This document shows positions 18,793-27,535 of a stretch of 64,000 bases of DNA, one piece after another. The notes under the pieces were generated by a model. It made no database searches, was not told the DNA's origin, and saw only the letters and a list, made by a program, of their open reading frames with translations. The translations under genes were made by a program, and so were the position numbers. Positions within the stretch are counted from its first letter, which is position 1, and the number at the start of each line of letters is the position of its first letter. Source of the DNA: Mogibacterium sp. GTDB lineage: Bacteria > Bacillota > Clostridia > Peptostreptococcales > Anaerovoracaceae. The stretch is taken from the NCBI GenBank assembly GCA_017512365.1, contig JAFWGQ010000066.1:1-64000 (forward strand). Direction: 5' to 3'.

Positions 18793-19351
18793 GGGTGTAA
18801 TCCTGCCTCCAGGCAGTCCTGCAATACACCCTGAGGCAGATCCATGACCACTTGCGAGGTCATGATCGGCAAAATGTGTATGAAACACAGATATCCCGTT
18901 GCTCATACACACAATAGATGTCATGAAAAGATCAGAGGGCTTCGGAAAGGTGCGATGTGTGTATAGGTCCATTCATTTCAGGAACTCATACACATCTTTT
19001 CTGCGAAAGCTGTGTATGACTCTTTAGAATCGGCCGGATGATACACACTTTGAATGATTTCAGACTCCATCTCAGCAGTCAGAAAGTCAAAAATGTGTAC
19101 GGACAGAAGGATATCCTCTGTCTATACACATTTTTGTCTGCCTGATCGATGAAAATGCCCATGGACAGCTCCATTCTGTGTACAGTACTGCCGACCGGCA
19201 GAAGGTCGTACACTGTTTTTCCTGAAAACTGTGTACAGCCTGTCGATGCAGAGCCGTGGTGTACACAGAATACTGCAAAACGGGCTCAATAGGGGCGGTT
19301 GGAAGGGCCATTGTGTGTACAGGCCCAGGGGCGAGCGTGGCAGTGTACACA
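18793..19351. repeat. Regular mirror-symmetric array of TGTGTAY / RTACACA dyads
   Basis: Seven inverted-repeat units of 37-38 bp, each TGTGTAY-N23/24-RTACACA, start at 18875, 18958, 19011, 19094, 19177, 19230 and 19314. The gaps between them are 46, 16, 46, 46, 15 and 46 bp, so the layout is symmetric about the fourth unit. That unit is itself a near-palindrome over about 45 bp. Arms covary: TAT/ATA in units 1-3, TAC/GTA in units 5-7. A weaker unit (GGGTGTA...TACACCC) lies at 18793-18831. Interiors and gaps differ in sequence. The stretch 18395-19712 contains no credible gene. Confidence 0.8.
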
Positions 19352-19520
19352 ACTTCCGGGCGGCGGGGCGAGTATGATGGTGTACACTGTTTCCAGGCAG
19401 CAAGGCGTGTCAGAAAGAATTCGCAGCTTCCGGACAGGAAAGAACGCAAATAAGAACGTACAGCTTCCGGGCAGCGGGCGAGTATGAAACGGTAAACAGT
19501 TTACAGGCAGAAGGAAGCGT
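19351..19520. repeat. Degenerate repeats flanking the dyad array
   Basis: A segment around CTTCCGGGCGGCGGGGCGAG followed by a TGTACACTGTTTCCAGGCAG-like stretch (about 19353-19410) recurs in altered form at about 19472-19520, and a shorter CAGCTTCCGGACAGG copy is at 19424. These look like decayed or variant copies of the array units. No gene is supported here. Confidence 0.5.
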
Positions 19521-19712
19521 GGAAAGCAGTACATACTTTCACTGCCGCTCGCGCTCCATTGCGCTTGCGGGGATCGCCGGCCGGCCGACGCTCGCTCTTC
19601 AGCTGCCCGGGCGGGCAGAGGAGACCCCGCCGGTCAGCGCGGGTCGTCCGGGGCGATCCGGGTGCAGCATAAGATGAGCACCATCTATGATGCAGGGGGT
19701 GTGACAGCACAG

Positions 19713-19735
19713 AAAAAGGCCGCGTCTTCGCGGCC
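19713..19735 (-). terminator. Terminator of the YitT gene
   Basis: GGCCGCG (19718-19724) and CGCGGCC (19729-19735) form a perfect 7-bp stem with a 4-base loop. On the minus strand it is followed by TTTTT, just downstream of the stop at 19762. Confidence 0.85.
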
Positions 19736-19761
19736 CGCAGATCTGTATAGTTTAGAGGCAT

Positions 19762-20640
19762 TCAGTCTGTGAAGCGTTTCTGGAAATTGCCGACGACCCT
19801 GATGTTGTCGGATATTATCATGAAGGCATGCTCGTCGTGATGCGCTATGAGCTCTCTGAGGTGAGGCTCCTCGTATTTGCTTATCACCGTTATGAGGATG
19901 TATGTGTCCTCTTCGGTGTACATGCCCTCGCCGTCTATGGCGGTGACGCCCCTTCCGAGTTCCTCCATGATGGCCTTTGAGAGGCCCGGCTTCTTGGTTA
20001 TTATCATGCACTCCTGCTTGATGTTCTGTATGTGCACCCTGTCGATGCAGACTCCGGTCACCACGGCGAATATGATCGAGTAGAGCACCGTCGGTATGTC
20101 ATATATGAAGAGACATATGGTGTAGATGCACAGGCTTATGAATATCCCTATCGTACCGACCTTGAAGTTCGGGTGCGTCTTTGCGAGGCATACCCCGATA
20201 ATGTCCTGTCCGCCCTGCGAGCTTCCCGCTCTGAGGACGAGTCCCGCGCCTACTCCCGAGCCGAGTCCTCCGACGACCGAAGCGAGTATGCGGTCCTCGA
20301 CGATCGGCGGCTGCGGCACAGGGATCACTCCGAGGAAGAAAGACGCCATCGCGATCGATATGAGCGAAGAGATGCAGAACTTCTTCCCCATCACCTTATA
20401 TGCGTAGTAGAACAGCGGGATGTTTATGGCAAAGTAGATGATGCCCATGTAGTCGACGCCGGGTATCTGAGGGAAATGCAGTACATCGAGCAGAAAGAGC
20501 CTGATGAGCTGGGCTATCCCCGTGAAGCCCCCGCTGTACAGATGCAGCGGGTTTATCATCAGATTGACGCCGCATGCGTATATGAGATTGCCGACGACTG
20601 TCAGCGCGATTTTTTCGATTCTCTTCCTGTTCAGATTCAT
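19762..20640 (-). CDS. YitT-family membrane protein
   Basis: 292 residues from the ATG preceded by AGGAGACGCA; the frame is open 39 codons further but with signal-free, Cys/Gln-rich sequence. About five transmembrane helices (DUF161/YitT_membrane) are followed by a C-terminal DUF2179 domain of about 80 residues (KKPGLSKAIMEELGRGVTAIDGEG...). Members are common in Firmicutes, and their transport or sensing role is unresolved. Single-gene unit with its own terminator, divergent from the ABC exporter. Confidence 0.9.
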   Translation of the reverse strand: MNLNRKRIEKIALTVVGNLIYACGVNLMINPLHLYSGGFTGIAQLIRLFLLDVLHFPQIPGVDYMGIIYFAINIPLFYYAYKVMGKKFCISSLISIAMASFFLGVIPVPQPPIVEDRILASVVGGLGSGVGAGLVLRAGSSQGGQDIIGVCLAKTHPNFKVGTIGIFISLCIYTICLFIYDIPTVLYSIIFAVVTGVCIDRVHIQNIKQECMIITKKPGLSKAIMEELGRGVTAIDGEGMYTEEDTYILITVISKYEEPHLRELIAHHDEHAFMIISDNIRVVGNFQKRFTD

Positions 20641-20767
20641 TGCGTCTCCTGTCTGCGCGGGGATATCTCGCCCGCATTGCCGGGCGGCAGGCTGCCGCGG
20701 ATCCTGCTTTTCCGCACACTGTCCGGCCTTTCCATCCGGTCCTGCCGTCAGAATCATTCTAAATTAA

Positions 20768-20799
20768 TTGGCCCCTTTCTTCAACAGATGTAATATAAT
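20768..20799 (+). promoter_or_regulatory. Possible promoter of the ABC exporter
   Basis: TTGGCC (20768-20773) is 17 bp before TAATAT (20791-20796), which overlaps a TATAAT (20794-20799). The -35 is poor, so this is a moderate call. The start codon is at 20853. Confidence 0.4.
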
Positions 20800-20852
20800 T
20801 CCTGCATAAACGCTGCGCTGCGGACGCGGCTTCCGAAAGGATCATCCGATAC

Positions 20853-22637
20853 ATGGAACAGAAACAGATATCGACCAAATACCTGCTGAAGCGCTTCTTT
20901 CCGTACTTCAGGCCGTACATGCACATACTCATCTTCGACCTTTTCTGCGCGTCGCTGACGAGCGTGTGCGAGCTTGTGCTGCCGGTCATGGTGCGCTTCA
21001 TCACAGACACCGTGACGACCGACGCATCGGCTCTGACGGTCGAGACTGTCGTGCGCATAACGCTGCTCTACCTGGCGCTGCGCATCATAGATGTGCTCGC
21101 CAACTATTACATGCAGAACACCGGACATGTCATGGGAGCCCGCATCGAGGCCGACATGAGGCGCGACCTCTTCGAGAAGTTCCAGGAACTCTCCTACGGC
21201 TACTACAGCCACAACAAGACCGGCCAGCTGATCTCGCGCATCACGACCGACCTTTTCGACATAGCCGAATTCGCGCACCACTGCCCTGAGGAATATTTCA
21301 TCGCTGCGGTCAAGATCATCGTGGCCTTCGTGGTGCTCATCAGGGTGAACGTGCCGCTTACTCTGCTGCTCTTTGCCATGATCCCGCTGATGCTCTTCTT
21401 CGCTCTCAGGTACAGGGTCAGGATGCGCAACGCCTTCAAGTGGCAGAGGAGCGAATTGGGCGAGATCAACTCTCACGTCGAGGACAGCCTGCTGGGCATC
21501 CGGGTCTCTAAGTCCTTCGCGAACGAGGATGTCGAAGAGGAGCGTTTCGCCGAAGGGAACCAGCGCTTCCTGACGACCAAAAAGGTCGGCTACAGGACCC
21601 TGGCGGGATTCAGGAGCGTCACTAAGTTCTTCGACAGTCTGATGTACATATCGATAGTCTTCTTCGGTTCGATCGCTCTTATCAGGCACCGGATCACGGC
21701 CGGAGATTTCATAGCCTACCTCATGTACGTGAACGTGCTGCTCGAATCGATACGCCGCATAGTCGAGTTCACCGAGCAGTTCCAGAAAGGCATCACGGGC
21801 ATCGAAAGATTCGTCGAGGTCATGGACACGCGCATCGAGGTCGATGATCTGCCCGGCGCTGTGGACATGCCGGACGATGTCAGGGGCGAGATCGAGTTCT
21901 GCGATGTGTCGTTCGCTTATACGGAATACAACAGGGAGGAAGGCCACGATCCGCGCGGCGAGAGCTGCGTGCTGAGCCACATCGACCTGAAGATAGAAAG
22001 CGGCGAGAACGTCGCGCTGGTCGGTCCGAGCGGCGCGGGCAAGACGACGTTCTGCAATCTCATACCGCGGTTTTACGATGTGACCGAAGGCTGCATAAAG
22101 GTCGACGGGCACGACATCAGAGACTACAAGGTAAGATCTCTTCGAACTAAGATCGGGATGATGCAGCAGGAGGTCTATCTCTTCTCGGATACGGTGGCGG
22201 GCAATATAGGATACGGACGCCCGGGAGCGACGAGAGAAGAGATAATCGAGGCCGCGAAGCTCGCCGGAGCCGACGGGTTCATAAGAGAGCTGCCCGACGG
22301 TTACGACACATACGTGGGCGAGCGCGGAGCAAGGCTTTCCGGCGGCCAGAAGCAGAGGATCAGCATCGCCAGGGTATTCCTCAAGAACCCGCCTGTCCTC
22401 ATACTCGATGAAGCCACATCGGCCCTGGACAACGAGAGCGAGCATTATGTGCAGGAGTCCCTTTCCGAGCTCGCGAAGGGCAGGACCACGATCACCATCG
22501 CCCACCGTCTTTCGACCGTACGCAACGCCGACCGCATAATCGTGCTGACGGAGGACGGCATAGTCGAGGAGGGCACGCACGACGAACTCCTGAAGCTGGG
22601 CGGTGTCTATGCGGCGATGAACAGCTTCACGCTGTGA
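20853..22637 (+). CDS. ABC exporter, fused membrane and ATPase domains
   Basis: 594 residues. Six-helix exporter domain in about residues 20-320, then a nucleotide-binding domain with Walker A GPSGAGKTT, signature LSGGQKQR and Walker B ILDEATSALD. As a half-transporter it should homodimerise, since no partner gene follows. Substrate (lipid, drug or peptide) cannot be inferred. It is one of few plus-strand genes here and converges on the GNAT gene at a shared hairpin. Confidence 0.92.
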   Translation: MEQKQISTKYLLKRFFPYFRPYMHILIFDLFCASLTSVCELVLPVMVRFITDTVTTDASALTVETVVRITLLYLALRIIDVLANYYMQNTGHVMGARIEADMRRDLFEKFQELSYGYYSHNKTGQLISRITTDLFDIAEFAHHCPEEYFIAAVKIIVAFVVLIRVNVPLTLLLFAMIPLMLFFALRYRVRMRNAFKWQRSELGEINSHVEDSLLGIRVSKSFANEDVEEERFAEGNQRFLTTKKVGYRTLAGFRSVTKFFDSLMYISIVFFGSIALIRHRITAGDFIAYLMYVNVLLESIRRIVEFTEQFQKGITGIERFVEVMDTRIEVDDLPGAVDMPDDVRGEIEFCDVSFAYTEYNREEGHDPRGESCVLSHIDLKIESGENVALVGPSGAGKTTFCNLIPRFYDVTEGCIKVDGHDIRDYKVRSLRTKIGMMQQEVYLFSDTVAGNIGYGRPGATREEIIEAAKLAGADGFIRELPDGYDTYVGERGARLSGGQKQRISIARVFLKNPPVLILDEATSALDNESEHYVQESLSELAKGRTTITIAHRLSTVRNADRIIVLTEDGIVEEGTHDELLKLGGVYAAMNSFTL

Positions 22638-22647
22638 TTATCTGAAC

Positions 22648-22674
22648 AAAAAAAAGCGGTCGCATGTACCGCTT
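22648..22674 (-). terminator. Convergent terminator hairpin
   Basis: AAGCGGT (22654-22660) and ACCGCTT (22668-22674) flanked by eight A bases at 22648-22655, read as a T-run on the minus strand. The right arm overlaps the stop codon of the GNAT gene, and the ABC exporter ends 10 bp to the left. Confidence 0.75.
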
Positions 22675-23803
22675 ACAGTTGTTTGACGAAGCAGCGCCTC
22701 CTTTTGTGAGGCTCTATGTTGAACATCTCCCACTGATGATGAACATTGGTATTCGTCTCCAGCTGAGGTCCCGTCTCAGCGCGGCGGATACCGTTTTTAT
22801 TGCAGCCTGTGAAGAGATGCTCCATTATGACTCCGTTGAGTCCGCTCTTCTTGTACTCCGGCCTTATCGCGATCAGCAGCAGGTCGAGAGTATCGTTCTT
22901 CTGCGCCAGAGCTTTGAGCAGGCCGATCCATCCGAACGGGAAGAGATGGCCCTTGCACTTGCGCATGGCCTCTGCCGTCGAAGGAGCTCCTACCCCGAAG
23001 CCCATGAGTCTGTCGTTGTCATCGACTATGAGGCAGGCAAAGTCCGGATCGATGAGAGGCAGGAATTTGTTGGTGTATTTTTCTATCTGTCTGTCGTTGA
23101 GCTCCACCACGCCGTAAAGGTGCGCGTAGGCTATGTTGACAAGTTCGAACACCTGCTTGATGTACGGCTTGTATTCCGACTTGTGCTTCACCTCGAGCTT
23201 GTGGAAGCCCGTCCTCCTGAGCATGGCGTCAGATATCCTCTTCAGCCTTTTGTAGTTCGGGTCGTCCCATCCGTTCAGCGGTATGAGATGCTCGATCCAG
23301 TCCGTGTCCTTGACATAGCCAAGCGCGGTCAGGTGGTCGATGTAATAAGGATCGTTGTAATAGGTATAGAACATGCTGCGCTTGTCGAAGCCCTCGACGA
23401 GCATGCCCTCTCTGTCGAGATCGCAGAAGCCCAGCGGCCCGTGTACCTCATCCATGCCCTTTTCTCTCGCCCACTGCTCTACAGTATCGAAGAGGGCTTT
23501 TGAGACTTCCATGTCATCGATGAAGTCCACCTGCGAGAAGCGCATCCTTTTCGTGCCCCACTTCTCGTTCGACGCGTGGCTGAGTATGGCGCCTATGCGT
23601 CCGACGACTTCGCCGTCCCTGTACGCGAGCCATGACTTCGCCTCGCAGTACTCGAAGGCCGGGTTCTTCTTTTCGTCCCAGTCATCCACATCGTCCCCGA
23701 AAAACGCAGGCACGAATGCCGGATTTTCCAAATAAAAGCGGTTCGGAAGATCGACAAAGATCCTCCGTTCCGCTTTTGTCTTTACTTCTTTGATCTCTAC
23801 CAT
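22673..23803 (-). CDS. GNAT-fold N-acetyltransferase-like protein
   Basis: 376 residues. The N-terminal half carries a GNAT-like stretch (GEVVGRIGAILSHASNE ... EKGMDEVHGPLGFCDLDREGMLVEG), with a second acyltransferase-like half. This matches the roughly 370-residue YghO-type family of uncharacterised GNAT proteins. Substrate unknown. It lies 18 bp downstream of the PPi-PFK gene and is probably co-transcribed with it. Confidence 0.7.
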   Translation of the reverse strand: MVEIKEVKTKAERRIFVDLPNRFYLENPAFVPAFFGDDVDDWDEKKNPAFEYCEAKSWLAYRDGEVVGRIGAILSHASNEKWGTKRMRFSQVDFIDDMEVSKALFDTVEQWAREKGMDEVHGPLGFCDLDREGMLVEGFDKRSMFYTYYNDPYYIDHLTALGYVKDTDWIEHLIPLNGWDDPNYKRLKRISDAMLRRTGFHKLEVKHKSEYKPYIKQVFELVNIAYAHLYGVVELNDRQIEKYTNKFLPLIDPDFACLIVDDNDRLMGFGVGAPSTAEAMRKCKGHLFPFGWIGLLKALAQKNDTLDLLLIAIRPEYKKSGLNGVIMEHLFTGCNKNGIRRAETGPQLETNTNVHHQWEMFNIEPHKRRRCFVKQL

Positions 23804-23821
23804 TACTAGTTTTTTCCCGGT

Positions 23822-25069
23822 CTATTTGTGCTTTCTCTTCTTGTTCATCGTGAGGTGGACAGGAAGTCCTCCCGCGGTATAAGGCGGCACGCGGCCGATG
23901 ATGAACGGTCTGGCATAGCTGAGGAATTCATCGCTCACATATGTGCCGTCGTTGGTTATCCAGTTGATCGGCACCTTCTTTTCGACATTGGCCACGTCGT
24001 GTATGTCGAAGAGGCTGTATGTCTCGACATAAGGCTCTCTGCTCTCGACCTTTATGGTCACCATCACTCCTGTCTGGCCCTCGAACGCAGCCTTCGCAGC
24101 GAGGAATCCCACGTTGTACGCCTCGTCGGAATCGGCGCGCGAAGCAAGATGCGCAGCGCATCTCTGGAGCGAGCTGAATTCGATGTAGCGCGACTTGAGT
24201 CCCGTCTCCTTCGTTACGACTCCGGCCAGATATGCAGCCGTGCCGGCAAGGGCCTTGTGGCCGAACGCGTCTATATGCTCATTGGCGTTTCCGAGCTCGC
24301 ATACGAACTTGCCGTCCTTTGTCTGGAGTCCTTCGGAGACCGCGACCACGACGGATTTCTTGTTCTTGGCAAGCTCCTTTATCCTGCCGACGAAGTCCTT
24401 GATGTCGAAAGGCACCTCAGGCAGATAGATGAGATCAGGTCCCGAGCAGTCGATGTCCTTCGAGAGCGCCGCGGCAGCAGTCAGCCAGCCCGCGTGGCGT
24501 CCCATGATCTCGACGATGCATATCGTCGGCTTGGATACGCCGTAGCTCTCGTTGTCCCTGATGATCTCCTTCATCGAAGTGGCGATGTACTTGGCGGATG
24601 AACCGTACCCCGGGCAGTGGTCCGTCACAGGGAGATCGTTGTCGATGGTCTTCGGTATACCGACGAATTTCTGCTTCTTCTGATGAGCGAGAGCATAGTC
24701 CGAAAGCTGCTTGATGGTATCCATCGAGTCGTTTCCGCCGTTGTACAGGAAGAACTCTATGTTCTTCGAGTCGAGTATGTCGAAGATCTTCTCATAAACA
24801 TCCTCGTTGCCTTCTGCCGGCGGCAGCTTGTAGCGGCATGTGCCCAGGAACGAAGACGGAGTCCTCTTGAGGAGCGACAGATCCTGTCCGCTCGTGATGT
24901 AGTCCTCGATGTCCACGATGTCTTCCTGGAGCAGGCCCTCGATGCCGTAGTGCATCCCGTATATCCTTCTGATCCCTTCCTTCCAGCAGGCCTTGACGGC
25001 GCCCGCGAGGCTCGAATTGATGACGGCCGTAGGACCGCCCGACTGTCCGATTATCACATTGCCCTTCAT
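23822..25069 (-). CDS. pfp: 6-phosphofructokinase, predicted PPi-dependent
   Basis: 415 residues. The phosphoryl-donor site reads GGNDS at residues 111-115, with Asp114 where ATP-type enzymes have Gly. The catalytic motif is PKTIDND with Lys140 where ATP-type enzymes have Gly. These two residues are the accepted markers of pyrophosphate-dependent enzymes. It interconverts fructose-6-P and fructose-1,6-bisP reversibly using PPi. It stands behind a near-consensus promoter at 25159-25187. Confidence 0.9.
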   Translation of the reverse strand: MKGNVIIGQSGGPTAVINSSLAGAVKACWKEGIRRIYGMHYGIEGLLQEDIVDIEDYITSGQDLSLLKRTPSSFLGTCRYKLPPAEGNEDVYEKIFDILDSKNIEFFLYNGGNDSMDTIKQLSDYALAHQKKQKFVGIPKTIDNDLPVTDHCPGYGSSAKYIATSMKEIIRDNESYGVSKPTICIVEIMGRHAGWLTAAAALSKDIDCSGPDLIYLPEVPFDIKDFVGRIKELAKNKKSVVVAVSEGLQTKDGKFVCELGNANEHIDAFGHKALAGTAAYLAGVVTKETGLKSRYIEFSSLQRCAAHLASRADSDEAYNVGFLAAKAAFEGQTGVMVTIKVESREPYVETYSLFDIHDVANVEKKVPINWITNDGTYVSDEFLSYARPFIIGRVPPYTAGGLPVHLTMNKKRKHK

Positions 25070-25158
25070 TCTTTTTTCCTCCTTCAGATCTCTGCCCCCT
25101 TACGGGTCCCGATCCATGCTTGAAATGCTATAGTTTTTTATACACAAAAATCCTATTA

Positions 25159-25187
25159 ATTATAGCCGCGCGGCCGCGTGCAGTCAA
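25159..25187 (-). promoter_or_regulatory. Promoter of the PPi-PFK gene
   Basis: On the minus strand TTGACT (25182-25187), a 17-bp GC-rich spacer and a perfect TATAAT (25159-25164), about 90 bp before the ATG. Confidence 0.8.
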
Positions 25188-25233
25188 CAGAAAAATGAGC
25201 CGGAGCCGCGAGGGCCGGCCTTTCCGCAGCATG

Positions 25234-25267
25234 AAAAATGAGCCGGAAGCGATCCCCCTCCGGCTCA
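25234..25267 (-). terminator. Terminator of the sugar nucleotidyltransferase gene
   Basis: TGAGCCGGA (25239-25247) pairs perfectly with TCCGGCTCA (25259-25267), followed on the minus strand by a T-run (25234-25238). A partial copy of the left flank (AAAAATGAGCCGGA) recurs at 25192. Confidence 0.8.
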
Positions 25268-25296
25268 ATGATCTCATTCTTATCCGTCTTAGTATC

Positions 25297-26205
25297 TTAG
25301 CCCCAGAGCTCGCGCGGATATGTTCCGTCGTCCTTCAGGGCCGCGAACTTCGCGACCACTTCAGGCTTGTCCTCCTTGTAGGTGACTCCGAACCACTTGT
25401 CGCCGGATGTCAGGACCTCGTAGCTCGCCGATCCGTCCGTGATCTGATCGTTGATCGGCGTCTGTATGTAGTACTCGCCCTTCATAGGGTTTTCTGCGAG
25501 TATGCGGCCCAGGGCCTTGACGAAGCCAGCACTGAGGACCTCCATGTACTCCGCCCCGAATCCCCAGAGGTTCATCGATACCGGAGAATCGCTCGGGATG
25601 ATCTCCTTGCTGCCGTCATCCTTCGTATCCGTGATCGTGCCGTCGGCTTCCTTCGCGACCTTGAGATGCTCGACGATGTCCGTCAGTTTGCCGTCCTTTG
25701 CCTTGCAGATGCCTCTGGACACCGTGCCGTTCTCGGACAGGGTCTTTTCGACCTCGAATCCCACCATGCAGTTGTGCGTCGCGTCAGCCTTCGCTGTAAG
25801 GAACTCGTATATCTTGATGAAGCCTTCCCTGCCGTAATAGTCATCGGCGTTGATGACCGCAAACGGAGCGTCGATGATGTCCCTTGCTGCGAGCACGGCC
25901 TGGCCTGTTCCCCATGGTTTGGTGCGTCCCTCAGGAAGGCTATAGCCTTCAGGAAGGTCCGTGAGCTCCTGGAATGCATAGTGGACTTCGTATTTTTTGC
26001 CGGCGCCTTTTTCGATATGCGCTCTGAACACGTCTTCGAAGTCGTGCTTTATGATGAAGCAGACCCTTCTGAATCCCGCCTGATAAGCGTCATAAAGGCT
26101 GAAATCCATTATGATATCGCCCTCGGCTGTGATCTGATCGAGCTGCTTGTTGCCTCCGTATCTGCTGCCCATTCCGGCCGCCATTATTACCAAAATCGGT
26201 TCCAT
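25297..26205 (-). CDS. Sugar-1-phosphate nucleotidyltransferase
   Basis: 302 residues with a nucleotidyltransferase N-terminus: MAAGMGSRYGGNKQ at about residues 8-21, then NADDYYG as the metal-binding Asp motif near residue 118. The KPWGTGQAVLAA segment fits a UTP/CTP-sugar pyrophosphorylase. No C-terminal beta-helix is present. Sugar and nucleotide are not determined. Single gene with its own promoter and terminator, divergent from the surface protein. Confidence 0.8.
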   Translation of the reverse strand: MEPILVIMAAGMGSRYGGNKQLDQITAEGDIIMDFSLYDAYQAGFRRVCFIIKHDFEDVFRAHIEKGAGKKYEVHYAFQELTDLPEGYSLPEGRTKPWGTGQAVLAARDIIDAPFAVINADDYYGREGFIKIYEFLTAKADATHNCMVGFEVEKTLSENGTVSRGICKAKDGKLTDIVEHLKVAKEADGTITDTKDDGSKEIIPSDSPVSMNLWGFGAEYMEVLSAGFVKALGRILAENPMKGEYYIQTPINDQITDGSASYEVLTSGDKWFGVTYKEDKPEVVAKFAALKDDGTYPRELWG

Positions 26206-26267
26206 TCGTATTCTCCTTATGATCTTCCGGTTTAATCTGTGCGATCCGCCCGCGGACCGGCGGAACT

Positions 26268-26273
26268 ATTGTA
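26268..26273 (-). promoter_or_regulatory. -10 element of the nucleotidyltransferase gene
   Basis: TACAAT on the minus strand, with a weak TTTAAA hexamer 17 bp upstream, 63 bp before the start codon. Moderate support only. Confidence 0.4.
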
Positions 26274-26365
26274 GCAGAAAAAATGCTCGATTTAAACTCC
26301 GGAAGCCTTCATTTTTGAGGGCAATCTGTTGAATAATCGCCTCCGAATTCGAGAAAGGAGGAATT

Positions 26366-27433
26366 ATGAAGAGAAAGAGTAAAGGATTAGCATTGCTGCT
26401 GGCCCTGATGATGCTCATCTCGATGAACCCTGCGATCGTATTCGCGGAAGCCGTAGGCCAGCCGGGCGATACGCCTGCTGTGACTGAGGAAACTGAGGTC
26501 ACGCCTGAAAAGGTGCACGAAGAGCTCGGCACTGCCATCGATTCCGAGCTGGATGCGGCCAAGGAGTTCTTCCCGGAATCTGAGACATGGGACGAAGTCG
26601 GCGCGGCGGTGAACGATGCCGCTGCTGACAAGGCTCTCACAGATGCTGAGGAGATCGTCGAAGATGCCAATAAGCAGACCAAAGAAGCTGCGGATGATGC
26701 CTATAAGAGCATGGAAGATGCCGGAAAGGCAGCCGACAACGCAAATTCCGCTAAAGAGACCGCTGCAGCTTCAGCTGACTACGCACAGGGTCAGCAGGCC
26801 ATCGCCGAGGATCCGACGAAGAGCAAGACCGAGTCCGAGGAGGCCGCCGACCTGGCAGGCGCTGAAGCTGTCGACGCCAATGTGGATCTGTTCCAGGCCA
26901 ATGTCACAAAGGCATACGTCGACAGAAAAGCGCAGGATGCTGCGGATAAGAAGGAAGCTGCTGATAAGGCTGCCATCGATGCGGCTATAGCGCTTGAAGA
27001 CTATCAGCGTCTGACAGCGGCCTATGGTCCGGACAGTGAGAATGTCACAAAGGCATATGCCGCATGGCAGGATGCAGAGATCAAAGCCAGGGCTGCAAAT
27101 ATAGCTGCTGGTGACGCTGCTGATGAAGCCATCGCTGCAAAGGCTGCCTATGAAGCTGCCAAGAGAGCAGCTGATGCAAAGAACGGCTCAAATTCGGGTT
27201 CGGATTCGGGTCAGGCTTCGGGCAATGACCCGCAGGTCAGTCCGCAGAACGGAGGCAACTCCGGAAGCGCTAACGCTGCTGCAGCCAGCGGCAGCGGTTA
27301 TGCAGCTGCAAGCAGCACAAGCAAGGCCAATACAGGCGATAACAGCAAAACGCTCGTATGGCTCACAACGCTCGCCACAGCAGGCATCGCGCTTGCAAAA
27401 GGGCTCGTGAGCAGGCTGAAAACTCAGAACTGA
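26366..27433 (+). CDS. Secreted Ala-rich coiled-coil surface protein
   Basis: 355 residues. A signal peptide (KRKSKGLALLLALMMLISMNPAIVFAEA) is followed by about 230 residues of Ala/Asp/Lys-rich helical sequence, a Gly/Ser/Asn linker, and then NTGDNSKT, a hydrophobic stretch (LVWLTTLATAGIALAKGLV) and a basic tail. The tail has the layout of a sortase sorting signal, with NTGD in place of LPXTG. RBS GAAAGGAGGAATT precedes the ATG. A cell-wall-linked adhesin or stalk is likely; ligand unknown. Confidence 0.75.
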   Translation: MKRKSKGLALLLALMMLISMNPAIVFAEAVGQPGDTPAVTEETEVTPEKVHEELGTAIDSELDAAKEFFPESETWDEVGAAVNDAAADKALTDAEEIVEDANKQTKEAADDAYKSMEDAGKAADNANSAKETAAASADYAQGQQAIAEDPTKSKTESEEAADLAGAEAVDANVDLFQANVTKAYVDRKAQDAADKKEAADKAAIDAAIALEDYQRLTAAYGPDSENVTKAYAAWQDAEIKARAANIAAGDAADEAIAAKAAYEAAKRAADAKNGSNSGSDSGQASGNDPQVSPQNGGNSGSANAAAASGSGYAAASSTSKANTGDNSKTLVWLTTLATAGIALAKGLVSRLKTQN

Positions 27434-27463
27434 TCATCTTGCTGATCAGCTGAAAGCCTAAGC

Positions 27464-27510
27464 AAAAAAAATGACGCATTGCTCTCCTGAGCAATGCGTT
27501 GTTTTGTTTG
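27464..27510. terminator. Bidirectional terminator between surface protein and gltX
   Basis: ACGCATTGCTC (27474-27484) pairs perfectly with GAGCAATGCGT (27489-27499) around TCCT. It has an A-run on the left and a T-rich run on the right, so it can serve both converging genes. Confidence 0.9.
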
Positions 27511-27535
27511 TCAGGTACCGCGACCGCGCTGTTTC

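Noticed and set aside
18354..18829. Overlapping frames of 73-141 codons on both strands across the tandem repeat
   Set aside because: They are open only because the repeat length is a multiple of three; composition is Arg/Cys/Pro-rich, and starts lack a ribosome-binding site.
18875..19351. CRISPR array
   Set aside because: The recurring motif is only 7 bp in dyads, spacings alternate, and there is no repeated 25-37 bp unit or cas gene.
19087..19534. Cys/His/Tyr-rich frames through the dyad array on the minus strand
   Set aside because: They follow the TGTAC motif spacing rather than a protein pattern and have no ribosome-binding site.
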